33,163 nucleotides of DNA, from contig NZ_JACDCW010000038.1 in the NCBI RefSeq assembly GCF_013817345.1, positions 1 through 33,163 of the forward strand, in the 5' to 3' direction. Numbering within the stretch: the first letter of the stretch is position 1; each line of letters begins with the position of its first letter. The notes beneath the pieces are model-generated. The model had not been told where the DNA came from. It saw only the letters and a program-made list of their open reading frames with translations, and did no database searches. A program made the position numbers and the translations under genes. Positions 16,818 to 30,373 of the stretch are shown in pieces. The stretch comes from Methylibium sp. (GTDB lineage Bacteria > Pseudomonadota > Gammaproteobacteria > Burkholderiales > Burkholderiaceae_C).

Positions 16818-16830
16818 TGGACACTGTCCA
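16818..16830. promoter_or_regulatory. Second palindrome with the same half-site
   Basis: TGGACA and TGTCCA separated by one base, reusing the outer half-site of the 39-bp palindrome but with tight spacing. It lies 33 bases before the TetR ATG, where a bound repressor would block transcription or its own promoter clearance. Confidence 0.55.
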
Positions 16831-16862
16831 CATCCTGTTTCCATCGTTCACATCGAGCAGTC

Positions 16863-17510
16863 ATGAAGAGCACGGCACCCGGCGCTCCACCGCAACGCAG
16901 CACCTACCGCCACGGCGACCTGCGGCGAGCGCTGATCGAGGCCGGGATCGAGCTGGCGCGTGCCGACGGGCCCGACGCGGTGGTGCTGCGGGAGGCCACT
17001 CGCCGCGCCGGCGTGGTGCCGAATGCGGCCTACCGGCACTTCGCGAGTCGCAACGATCTGTTGCAGGCCGTGCGAGCGGCGGGCCTGGCGGCACTGGCCG
17101 TTGCCATGGAGGAAGAGCTGGCGCGGCTGGGCCGAGGCCGGCGCGGCAAGGAATTCGCCCGTGCGAGCTTGCGAGCGGTGGGCGCAGGCTACCTGCGCTT
17201 CGCGCAGGCGGAACCAGGCTTGTTCCGCACCGCGTTTTCTGTGTCCGAAGAGATCATCGGCACGCCCGATCCCGCCAAGGCCGGCGAGAGCGGGTTGAAC
17301 CCGTTTCAACTGCTGGGCGCCGCGCTCGACCGCATGGTGCAAGCGGGCGTGCTGCCCGCCGAGCGCCGGCCGGGCGCGGAGTTCCTGGCTTGGTCAGCAG
17401 TGCACGGGCTATCCCTGCTGGTGATCGACGGTCCGCTGCACGCCTTGAGCCCGGCGCAGGTGCAGCCGCTCGGGCAGCGCTTGCTCGAAATGGTCGAGAA
17501 GGGCTTGTAG
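16863..17510 (+). CDS. TetR/AcrR-family regulator with WHG-type C-terminal domain
   Basis: A 215-residue transcription factor. The N-terminal helix-turn-helix runs over about residues 16-65 (YRHGDLRRALIEAGIELA ... VVPNAAYRHFASRNDLL), with the recognition helix at NAAYRHF. The C-terminal ligand domain (SLRAVGAGYLRFAQAEPGLFRTAF, AWSAVHGLSLLVIDGP) has the WHG-like signature. The ligand is unknown. The frame is open from 16752, but that part lies over the palindromes and the family start is at ATG 16863, preceded only by a weak GAGCAG. It is divergent from VOC/DUF1579 and likely represses both itself and them. Confidence 0.88.
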   Translation: MKSTAPGAPPQRSTYRHGDLRRALIEAGIELARADGPDAVVLREATRRAGVVPNAAYRHFASRNDLLQAVRAAGLAALAVAMEEELARLGRGRRGKEFARASLRAVGAGYLRFAQAEPGLFRTAFSVSEEIIGTPDPAKAGESGLNPFQLLGAALDRMVQAGVLPAERRPGAEFLAWSAVHGLSLLVIDGPLHALSPAQVQPLGQRLLEMVEKGL

Positions 17511-17556
17511 GCCGAGCCCGTTGAGGCCGAGGGAGGGCTGCGAGCGTTAACCGCCT

Positions 17557-17853
17557 CTAGCGCGCTCGCACCGCTGCTTGCACCGACGGCGGCTCCAGCA
17601 GCAGATCGAGCCCGTACAGCCGGGCCAGCCCCACGAGCTTGGGCGGCAGCGCGTGCAACTCGAAGCGCTTGCCCCAGGTCTGCGCGAGGCGCCGGCACTC
17701 GAGCAACACCGCGAGCGCCGAGGAGTCGAACTGCTGCAGCTGCGAGCCGTCGATCACGAGCAAGGGCTCGGTCTCGCGTTCGAGCGCGAGCGTCAGCAAG
17801 CGCAGCGTGTCGCGCGCCTCACGCATGCCGAGGGTTTCCGGCAGCAGCAGCAT
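17557..17853 (-). CDS. MlaB-like STAS-domain protein
   Basis: The small cytoplasmic subunit of the MlaFEDB phospholipid transporter, which stabilises and activates the MlaF ATPase. The 98-residue protein is a single STAS domain with LLVIDGSQLQQFDSSALAVLLECRRLA containing the conserved D-S-S. It is the last gene of the mla operon, 13 bases after mlaC, and is convergent with the TetR gene. Confidence 0.85.
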   Translation of the reverse strand: MLLLPETLGMREARDTLRLLTLALERETEPLLVIDGSQLQQFDSSALAVLLECRRLAQTWGKRFELHALPPKLVGLARLYGLDLLLEPPSVQAAVRAR

Positions 17854-17866
17854 GGCTGTCGCGGCC

Positions 17867-18496
17867 TCAGCTCTTGGAGGCGGCCGACTTGTTGCGCTCG
17901 GTCATCTTGGCGATCAAGCCGTCGATGCCGCCGGCGGAGATTTCTCGCGCGAAGCTGTTGCGGTAGTTCTCGACCAGCCAGATGCCGAGAACATTGACGT
18001 CGTAGATCTTCCACCCCTGGGCTCGCTTCTCGAGCCGGTAGTCGAGCTGGATCGGCTGGCCGCTGCCCTTGACTTCCGTGCGCACGATGACCTCGGTGTC
18101 CTCGGGCCGGCTGCGCATCGGACGTACCTCCACGACCTGGTCCTTCACTTCCCTCAGCGCACCGGAATAAGTGCGCACCAACAGGGTCTTGAACTCGGCC
18201 ATCAGCTTTTGCTGCTGCTCCGGCGTGGCTTGCCGCCAGTAGCGCCCGACCGCCGCGGCGGTCATGCGCTCGAAGTTCACATGCGGCATCACCTTGGCGT
18301 CGACGAGCGCCATGATCTTGCTGACGTCGCCGGTCTGCAAACTCTTGTCGGCCTTGACCGTGTCGATGACTTCGCCTGACACCTGCTTGACCAGCGCATC
18401 GGGCGTCTGGGTTTGAGCCTGGGCCGGTGCATGCACCGACACGAATGCGCTGACGCCCAGGGCGACGAGGCGGGCGAGAAATTGACGTTTCAACAT
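17867..18496 (-). CDS. Periplasmic phospholipid-binding protein MlaC
   Basis: Shuttles phospholipid between MlaA at the outer membrane and MlaFEDB at the inner membrane. The 209-residue protein has a signal peptide (LKRQFLARLVALGVSAFVS, cleaved near AQAQT) and the MlaC/Ttg2D fold: VMPHVNFERMTAAAVGRYWRQATPEQQQ, then ...RTYSGALREV, and GWKIYDVNVLGIWLVENYRNSF. The frame also starts at 18520, but ATG 18496 has AAGGA about six bases upstream. The 141 bases between it and the mlaA stop show no gene. Confidence 0.92.
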   Translation of the reverse strand: MLKRQFLARLVALGVSAFVSVHAPAQAQTQTPDALVKQVSGEVIDTVKADKSLQTGDVSKIMALVDAKVMPHVNFERMTAAAVGRYWRQATPEQQQKLMAEFKTLLVRTYSGALREVKDQVVEVRPMRSRPEDTEVIVRTEVKGSGQPIQLDYRLEKRAQGWKIYDVNVLGIWLVENYRNSFAREISAGGIDGLIAKMTERNKSAASKS

Positions 18497-18637
18497 GCAA
18501 TCCTTTCGGTTCTGGAACAACTCCCGATCACTGGTTTCGAGCCTGATTGCTGCGCGAGGTTCAGCAACCGCTCACGGCATTTCAATTCAACTTGCGCTGA
18601 ACCCGGCCCAATGTGCTCCGGCGCACCCAACACCGCT

Positions 18638-19420
18638 TCAGCGCACCGGCGCTTCGCTGGCGGTCCCGGAACGAAGCGAGGCGGCGCCGGGTGCCGGCAA
18701 GGGCAGATCGGGGCGCTCATCGTAATCGTCCTCCGGCGGATCGCCGTCGTAGACCAGATTGCGGCGGCGCTGCAGGAATGCGTCGCGCACGAAGGTGTAC
18801 TTGTCGAGCGCGATGTCGTCGAGCAGATTGGTCGCCCGGAGCAGGCCGGCGCGCGTGTTGATGACGCGAACGACGGTCAGCGTCGCGCTGGCCGCCAGGG
18901 GGCTGGCCAACTGGTCGGGAGAGGCCTTGATGTCGATGGGCAGGCCGATCGAGTCGCGCACCGTCGAGGGGCCGAGGATGGGCCACACGATATAGGCACC
19001 CGGCTCGAAGCCCCACACGCCGAGCGTCTGGCCGAAGTCTTCGTAGTGCGGCTCGAGGCCCAGCTCGCTGCCCCAATCGACGAAGCCGCCGATGCCCAGC
19101 ACGGTATTGACCGCGAAGCGCATGGTGTCGCTGGCGCTGTCGGCAGGGCGCCCCTGCAGCAGCAGGTTGACCGCCGACCAGGCGTCTTTCAGATTGTTGA
19201 AGAAGTTGTCGACGCCCAGGCGAACGGTGCTCGGCACCACGTCGCGATAAACACGCGCCGGCGGCACGATCACGTACTTGTCGACCGTCTCGTTGAAGCC
19301 GTAGACCTTGCGGTTCAGCTTCTCCAATGGATCGGGTTGTTGCTGCGTGGCGCAACCGGCCAGAAAACCGACGGCCAAGGCGGCACCCAGCCAGCGGCGC
19401 CAGCGTCTCGAACGGCTCAC
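18638..19420 (-). CDS. Outer-membrane lipoprotein MlaA (VacJ)
   Basis: Removes mislocalised phospholipid from the outer leaflet of the outer membrane and passes it to MlaC. The 260-residue protein has a lipobox (LAGC, Cys about residue 21) after an Arg-rich n-region, then the family core DPLEKLNRKVYGFNE, INNLLQGRP-like NLLLQGRPADSASDTMRFAVNTVLGIGGFVDWGSE and DFGQTLGVWGFEPGAYIVWPILGPSTVRDS. It starts at GTG 19420, overlapping the mlaD stop by GTGA with GGAGA seven bases upstream; the open frame further upstream is only the shadow of mlaD. The C-terminal 35 residues are acidic and Pro/Ser-rich. Confidence 0.92.
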   Translation of the reverse strand: MSRSRRWRRWLGAALAVGFLAGCATQQQPDPLEKLNRKVYGFNETVDKYVIVPPARVYRDVVPSTVRLGVDNFFNNLKDAWSAVNLLLQGRPADSASDTMRFAVNTVLGIGGFVDWGSELGLEPHYEDFGQTLGVWGFEPGAYIVWPILGPSTVRDSIGLPIDIKASPDQLASPLAASATLTVVRVINTRAGLLRATNLLDDIALDKYTFVRDAFLQRRRNLVYDGDPPEDDYDERPDLPLPAPGAASLRSGTASEAPVR

Positions 19421-19899
19421 TTGATCTCTCCTGCGTTGCTGCCCGAATCTGCCGCCTTGTCGAACAGAAACTGGCTGATCAGGTTTTCGAGCACGACCGC
19501 CGATTGCGTCATCGTGATGCGGTCCCCGGCAGCAAGCACCGCCTCCTCCGCACCCGGCTCGACGCCGATGTATTGCTCGCCGAGCAGGCCCGAGGTCAGG
19601 ATCTTGGCCGAGCTGTCCTTCGGAAACGTGAACCGTTTCTCCAGGTGGAGTTCGGCATTGGCCTGGTAAGTGACCTTGTCGAAGCCGATCGACGCCACGC
19701 GGCCGACCACCACGCCGGCGCTCTTGACCGGCGCGCCGGATTTCAGCCCGCCGATGTTGTCGAAGCGGGCGTTGACGGTGTAGGTGTCCTCGAAGCTCAG
19801 CGTCAGCAGGTTGCCGGCCTTGAGCGCCAGAAACAGCAGTGCGACCGCGCCGATCATCACGAACAGGCCGACCCACAGGTCGTACTTCGATTTTTGCAT
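19417..19899 (-). CDS. Phospholipid transporter MCE-domain subunit MlaD
   Basis: An inner-membrane-anchored protein that forms the periplasmic hexameric ring of MlaFEDB. The 160-residue protein has one N-terminal membrane helix (LWVGLFVMIGAVALLFLAL) and one MCE domain (about 38-117: YTVNARFDNIGGLKSGAPVK...GLLGEQYIGVEPG). The C-terminal helix (LENLISQFLFDKA) forms the hydrophobic pore in E. coli MlaD. GGGAGAAGG precedes the ATG; 29 bases separate it from mlaE. Confidence 0.94.
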   Translation of the reverse strand: MQKSKYDLWVGLFVMIGAVALLFLALKAGNLLTLSFEDTYTVNARFDNIGGLKSGAPVKSAGVVVGRVASIGFDKVTYQANAELHLEKRFTFPKDSSAKILTSGLLGEQYIGVEPGAEEAVLAAGDRITMTQSAVVLENLISQFLFDKAADSGSNAGEIK

Positions 19900-19928
19900 T
19901 TCGCCTTCTCCCTTCGGGTGCGCCGCGT

Positions 19929-20711
19929 TCAGATGGAAAACATCATCGCGGTGAGTAGGAAATCGAGCCCCAGCACGGCCAGCGATGCCACCACCACGGT
20001 CCGTGTGGTGGCCCGAGAAACGCCCTCGGGGGTGGGCTGGCAGTTGAAGCCCTGCAGCAGCGCGACGAAAGTGACGGTCACGCCGAACACGAAACTCTTG
20101 ACGACGCCGTTGCCTACGTCGGCGAACACGTCGACGCCGCCCTGCATCTGCGACCAGAAGCCGCCGGCGTCGATGCCGATCATCACCACGCCGACGAGGT
20201 AGCCACCGATGATGCCCACGGCGCTGAACACCGCCGCGAGCAGTGGCATCGTGATCACCCCTGCCCAGAAACGAGGAGCGAGCACGCGCTGCACCGGGTC
20301 GACGGCCATCATCTCCATCGCAGTGAGTTGTTCGCCCGCCTTCATGAGGCCGATCTCAGCGGTCAGCGAGGTGCCGGCGCGCCCGGCGAACAGCAGCGCG
20401 GTAACCACCGGCCCGAGTTCTCGCACGAGCGACAGCGCCACCAGCAAGCCGAGCGCTTCGGAAGAACCGTAGCGCTGCAGCGTGTAGTAGCCCTGCAGGC
20501 CGAGCACGAAGCCGACGAAAAGGCCCGAGACGGTGATGATCGCCAGGGAATGGTTGCCGAGGAAATGCACCTGCTCGACGATGAGCCGGCCGCGCCGGAA
20601 AGCCGATCCGAAGCTGGCGACCAGGCGCACGAACAGCCGCGCACTCGCGCCAAGCGCCGTCAGACCGCTGCGCACCGCGAAACCGACGTCGCTGGGCCGC
20701 CACCAGCTCAT
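19929..20711 (-). CDS. Phospholipid transporter permease MlaE
   Basis: The inner-membrane permease of the Mla transporter. The 260-residue protein has five to six hydrophobic segments and the MlaE/YrbE hallmarks [61 protein letters not shown] and [17 protein letters not shown]. The ATG overlaps the mlaF stop by four bases (ATGA). Confidence 0.94.
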   Translation of the reverse strand: MSWWRPSDVGFAVRSGLTALGASARLFVRLVASFGSAFRRGRLIVEQVHFLGNHSLAIITVSGLFVGFVLGLQGYYTLQRYGSSEALGLLVALSLVRELGPVVTALLFAGRAGTSLTAEIGLMKAGEQLTAMEMMAVDPVQRVLAPRFWAGVITMPLLAAVFSAVGIIGGYLVGVVMIGIDAGGFWSQMQGGVDVFADVGNGVVKSFVFGVTVTFVALLQGFNCQPTPEGVSRATTRTVVVASLAVLGLDFLLTAMMFSI

Positions 20712-21544
20712 CGGGGCCCCATCCTGAAATCCTGCTCGATCGTTGTCGCCGGGTAATGAAAGTGCACGGGGCCGTCAGGCTCGCCGTCGACGAACTGGCG
20801 CACTAGGGGGTCGGAGCTCTCGCGCATCTGTTGCGGCGTGCCCTGGGCGACCACGCCGCCATTGGCGAGGAAGACGACCTGGTCGGCGATGGAAAAGGTT
20901 ACGTCCACATCGTGTGATACGACGATGCTGGTGATGCCGAGCGACTGGTTCAGCTCGCGGATGAGCCGTGCAGCCACGCCCATCGAGATGGGGTCGAGCC
21001 CGGCGAACGGCTCGTCGTACAGCATGAGCTCCGGATCGAGCGCAATGCCACGCGCCAGCGCGACGCGTCGCGCCATGCCGCCCGAAATCTCGCTGGGCAT
21101 CAGCTCGCGCGCACCGCGCAGGCCGACCGCGTTGAGCTTCATCATTGCCAAGTCGCGGATCATGACCTCGGGCAGGCCGCTGTGCTCGCGCAGCGGAAAG
21201 GCGACGTTGTCGAACACCGACAGATCGGTGAACAGCGCACCGAACTGGAACAGCAGGCCCATTCGGCGACGCACGGCATAAAGCGCATCGCGATCGAGCG
21301 TGGAAATATCGATCCCATCGAACAGCACCTGCCCGGCCATCGGGTCGATCTGGCGGCCGATGAGCCTGAGCACCGTGGTCTTGCCGCCGCCCGACGTGCC
21401 CATGAGTGCGACCACGCTGCCGCGCGGCACCGCCACTTCGACGTCGCGCAGGATCACGCGTTCGCCATAACCGCAGGTGACGCGCTTGAGTTCGACCAGG
21501 GGTGGGCGGCTGTCGGCGGACGACGGCACGGAGCGACTTGTCAT
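20708..21544 (-). CDS. Phospholipid transporter ATPase MlaF
   Basis: The ATP-binding subunit of the Mla system. The 278-residue protein shows Walker [11 protein letters not shown]-loop [14 protein letters not shown], signature ISGGMARR and Walker [14 protein letters not shown], with switch His in VVSHD. SGGM rather than SGGQ is typical of MlaF. It is the first gene of mlaFEDACB. No Shine-Dalgarno is visible before the ATG, and a terminator-like hairpin with T-run ends 12 bases upstream; the N-terminal 15 residues are poorly conserved in the family, so a slightly later start is possible. Confidence 0.93.
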   Translation of the reverse strand: MTSRSVPSSADSRPPLVELKRVTCGYGERVILRDVEVAVPRGSVVALMGTSGGGKTTVLRLIGRQIDPMAGQVLFDGIDISTLDRDALYAVRRRMGLLFQFGALFTDLSVFDNVAFPLREHSGLPEVMIRDLAMMKLNAVGLRGARELMPSEISGGMARRVALARGIALDPELMLYDEPFAGLDPISMGVAARLIRELNQSLGITSIVVSHDVDVTFSIADQVVFLANGGVVAQGTPQQMRESSDPLVRQFVDGEPDGPVHFHYPATTIEQDFRMGPR

Positions 21545-21556
21545 GGGCCCAATACG

Positions 21557-21582
21557 AAAACGCCGGCTCGAACCGAGCCGGC
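21557..21582 (-). terminator. Hairpin with T-run between gltD and mlaF
   Basis: A perfect 9-bp stem (21562-21570 with 21574-21582) with a three-base loop is followed on the minus strand by GTTTTCG. It is the best candidate for the end of the gltBD transcript, about 160 bases after the gltD stop. Just before it is a possible -10 (TATCAT, 21590-21595 on the minus strand), so it may instead sit at the 5' end of the mla transcript. Confidence 0.7.
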
Positions 21583-21739
21583 GGCAAGCATGATAGGGGA
21601 TAACACCGAGCGGAGTCGGAGCGCGCCGGGGCTGTGCGCCCCGTCGCGCGAACGACCGTGACGCACCTTGCAGATCGGATGTGACGCGCGGCTGTGGCGC
21701 GCGACTGTGTGTGCCCTGGCGCGCGTCCGGAGCCGGGCC

Positions 21740-23206
<1,467 letters not shown>

Positions 23207-23287
23207 GATTCTTTTTCCCGTACTGACCGATATTCGTGGACGCGAAGGCGCGCCGCCCGACGAAGGGCGCACACGCACCGCGCCCCT

Positions 23288-28039
<4,752 letters not shown>

Positions 28040-28066
28040 AGCACTCTCCTGGGCGGGAAACTCCCT

Positions 28067-28095
28067 AGGCTACTGCAGCGCTAAAAGCCATGCAA
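28067..28095 (-). promoter_or_regulatory. Candidate gltB promoter
   Basis: On the minus strand TTGCAT (28090-28095) and TAGCCT (28067-28072) are 17 bases apart, 28 bases upstream of the gltB GTG. TTGCAT is repeated at 28095-28100. The match is modest and unsupported by other data. Confidence 0.25.
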
Positions 28096-28100
28096 TGCAA

Positions 28101-28164
28101 ATTAATGGGGTCAGGTTCAATTTAAGTCCACCATCGTTTTGTGTGACTTTAAATGGGGACACTT
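28101..28164. repeat. Short direct/inverted repeat element beside the RAYT-like gene
   Basis: AT-richer than its surroundings. AATGGGG occurs twice in direct orientation (28104-28110 and 28152-28158), flanking TTTAAGTC (28121-28128) and GACTTTAAA (28145-28153) in inverted orientation. Elements containing GGGGTCAGGTTCAATTT are, from memory, common next to Y1-type transposase genes in betaproteobacteria. Mobility is inference. Confidence 0.55.
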
Positions 28165-28169
28165 ACAAG

Positions 28170-28871
28170 CTAAGCCGTAACGGCCTTTCTTGGCCGTCCT
28201 CTGGGCCGAGGCCGTACCGGTCGGCCCACGCTCTGCCGAAGCCTTTCCGTAAAGGCACTGCCCCCCAGGACGCCGCCGCCTCTGAGCGATCCTTCAATCC
28301 TGTCTATCTCTGCTGATGTGAGCGCCTGCTCGCACAGCACACGATAAGCCGCCTCCCGCTCGAATGGCGTATTGCCCAGCAACCAGTACGCAAGGGGATC
28401 GGTCAAGAGCGAATCGGCCGCTTGCCCGCAATGTCCGGCACGGCTGGACCAAGCGCCATCGACGGCCGACCCGCCTTCTCGCGAGGTTTGCGCTGGCGTC
28501 AACTGCTCCGCATAGACCATGCATTTCAGCAACCACGATTCGGGCTCGATCACCGCCGCCCGGAATCGGCCTTCCCACAGCCCCCCCGTGCGCTGATAAC
28601 GCCGGTTGAACGCCGACGCATGCCGGCGCGCCACGGCCTGCATGAGCCGGCTCAAGCCGGCGGCTTGTTGTGGCGTGGCGATGAGGTCGAAGCGCCCGTC
28701 GAGCACCGCATAAGCGTGCAGCGCAACGCCGTGCTGTGCGGCGGCATCGCGCAGCAGCTGCAGCAGCGAACGCCTGTCGTCGTCGTCGCGAACCATGACT
28801 TGCCCGTGCTGCGCACGCTGGCTCAGGAGATGCGGCAAACCGGCGACAAGGAGACGGGGTAGGCGGGCCAT
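28170..28871 (-). CDS. RAYT-like (Y1 transposase family) protein with degenerate HUH motif
   Basis: A 233-residue protein with the overall plan of REP-associated tyrosine transposases: MARLPRLLVAGLPHLL at the start, RDDDDRRSLLQLL, LHAYAVL, a helix with HASAFNRRYQRTGGLWEGRFRAAVIE, then YAEQLTPA and a basic AT-hook-like C-terminus (RPRGRPRK). Family members normally read HxTxRG near residue 14 and PNHxH near residue 60; here these positions read LLSQRA and DGRFD, so the metal-binding His pair is gone, while the Tyr of the YxxLNP-like block is kept. It should not cut DNA by the usual mechanism and may be a domesticated DNA-binding protein or a decaying transposase. No Shine-Dalgarno is visible at ATG 28871. 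Confidence 0.75.
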   Translation of the reverse strand: MARLPRLLVAGLPHLLSQRAQHGQVMVRDDDDRRSLLQLLRDAAAQHGVALHAYAVLDGRFDLIATPQQAAGLSRLMQAVARRHASAFNRRYQRTGGLWEGRFRAAVIEPESWLLKCMVYAEQLTPAQTSREGGSAVDGAWSSRAGHCGQAADSLLTDPLAYWLLGNTPFEREAAYRVLCEQALTSAEIDRIEGSLRGGGVLGGSAFTERLRQSVGRPVRPRPRGRPRKAVTA

Positions 28872-28896
28872 GAGGAAGCGCGAGGGATTCGGGGCG

Positions 28897-28925
28897 AAAA
28901 GGAAAGGGGCACCCCGGTGCCCCTT
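28897..28925 (-). terminator. Rho-independent terminator of the porin gene
   Basis: A perfect 10-bp stem (28904-28913 with 28916-28925) with a minimal loop is followed on the minus strand by TTTCCTTTT. It lies 48 bases after the porin stop and isolates it from the RAYT-like gene. Confidence 0.8.
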
Positions 28926-28972
28926 GGAGCGAGACGCAAGCGCGCCTCGGCATTCTTTCGCAGATCGTCGCG

Positions 28973-30202
28973 TCAGAAACGGTGAAGGATACCGACGGCA
29001 ATGCCGGTGCGCGAGTCCGGGCCGGCGGTGCCGCCCGTTGAAGAGGCACCGGCTCCGCGCTGAACGAGCGTCAGGTCGCCGCTCGTCTTGGTGTGATCCA
29101 CGATCGCATAGATCGAGCTGCGTTTGGAAAACGCGTACTGCGCGACAGCGGCGAAGTAGTCCACCTCGCCCTCTGCGGGAATGAAGGGCGTGATGCCTTC
29201 TTGCTCCATGCGCCAGTACTGAAGGCCGACGTTGAACGCATTCGTCACGAGGTAGGTGCCGCCGACGCTGAACATCTTGCGATCGTCGGAGCCGAAGCCG
29301 AAGGGAAGCGAACTGAGGGCAGTTCCTGTGTCGCCAGGGACAGGCGACGTACCCGTCAGGATGCCGTTGTCCAAGCCCGTCGCGGTGTAGAGGATGGCCG
29401 GTCCGGCAACCCGTGCGGTCAATCCCGGCGGTAGTGCCAAGTCTTCGTCGATGTCGTTCTGGATGTAGAAGGCGTTCAGGTACAGCTTGCGGTTGTCGTA
29501 GCCGATGCCGACCAAGCTGGCCTTGGCCTTGTGTTCGCCGCTGAACTCGCGCTCGAGGTAACCGCCGCCCAGCGTGATGTCGCCGAACTTGTAGCGCGCC
29601 ATGCCACCGATGGACTTGCCGTTGGTGAAGGTGGCGGCCCCCGATTCCCGGCTCCCTTCACCAGCGCTGACCTGGAGCTCCGCGACAAAGCCGCCCAGGG
29701 CAATCGCGTACTTCAACATGTTGTTGTTGCGCGCGCCGAGCGCCATGCCGATCTCCGGCTTGTACGACTCGAGAAAGGGGCCCATCGTCTTGAATGGCGA
29801 GAAGGCCAAGGCCGACACATCGAACAGCACGTTGTACTGGCGCCCGAGCGTCACCTGGCCGAAGGGCGTGACCAAGCCCACCCAGCTTTGCTGGAACTGC
29901 TCGGTCGTCTGAGGCGAGCCGCTGTCCGCCAGAAAACGGGCTTCGATGTTGGCCAGCGCGCGGTAGTTGCCACCCAGATCCTCGGTCACCCGGATACCCC
30001 AGCGGCTCGGCGTGATGCCGCCAGCCGTGGTGTCGGCGCCTGCGCCGTTCACGGACGTCAAGCGGTCCTCATTGTCCGAGCCCGCGTTGTCGGTCATTCG
30101 AACGCCGACATCGACGACGCCGTACAAGGTGACGCTCGACTGCGCGTGCACGCTTGCGGCCATGGCCGATAGCGTCGCGAGGGCAACGAGGGATTTCTTC
30201 AT
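28973..30202 (-). CDS. Gram-negative trimeric porin
   Basis: An outer-membrane diffusion channel of the Burkholderiales porin family (OmpC/Omp32-like), 409 residues. A signal peptide (KKSLVALATLSAMAASVHAQ) is followed by SSVTLYGVVDVGV, the standard first strand; SRWGIRVTEDLGG, QSWVGLVTPFGQVTLGRQY and many alternating beta-strands follow, and it ends in the C-terminal Phe (HRF) needed for BAM insertion. The PFGQVTLGRQYN segment leads into loop 3, which narrows the pore. AGGAAA lies about nine bases before the ATG. It is a single gene with its own promoter and terminator. Ion selectivity cannot be judged. Confidence 0.95.
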   Translation of the reverse strand: MKKSLVALATLSAMAASVHAQSSVTLYGVVDVGVRMTDNAGSDNEDRLTSVNGAGADTTAGGITPSRWGIRVTEDLGGNYRALANIEARFLADSGSPQTTEQFQQSWVGLVTPFGQVTLGRQYNVLFDVSALAFSPFKTMGPFLESYKPEIGMALGARNNNMLKYAIALGGFVAELQVSAGEGSRESGAATFTNGKSIGGMARYKFGDITLGGGYLEREFSGEHKAKASLVGIGYDNRKLYLNAFYIQNDIDEDLALPPGLTARVAGPAILYTATGLDNGILTGTSPVPGDTGTALSSLPFGFGSDDRKMFSVGGTYLVTNAFNVGLQYWRMEQEGITPFIPAEGEVDYFAAVAQYAFSKRSSIYAIVDHTKTSGDLTLVQRGAGASSTGGTAGPDSRTGIAVGILHRF

Positions 30203-30298
30203 GGGAGCGGTTTCCTAAATTTCTTGTGGATCGGTCGCGACGGCCTGCATGAGACGCCTGCTGCTCAGCCACTGTGCTGTTGGTCACTGCCTCGCCGA

Positions 30299-30325
30299 AA
30301 TATATCGACCGGGTCTCGCGGGCAA
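30299..30325 (-). promoter_or_regulatory. Candidate porin promoter
   Basis: On the minus strand a good -10 (TATATT, 30299-30304) has TTGCCC (30320-30325) 15 bases upstream, about 100 bases before the porin ATG. A perfect 7-bp inverted repeat GCAACAC/GTGTTGC (30334-30350) lies directly upstream and could be a regulator site. Spacing is short, so the -35 is uncertain. Confidence 0.35.
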
Positions 30326-30373
30326 TAGCGGGGGCAACACTCGGTGTTGCAGCTTGCTGACGAAAAATGTCAC

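Noticed and set aside
19421-19876. Long N-terminal extension of MlaA
   Set aside because: The extension is the other frame of mlaD, Arg/Gly-rich, and the lipoprotein signal begins properly at GTG 19420.
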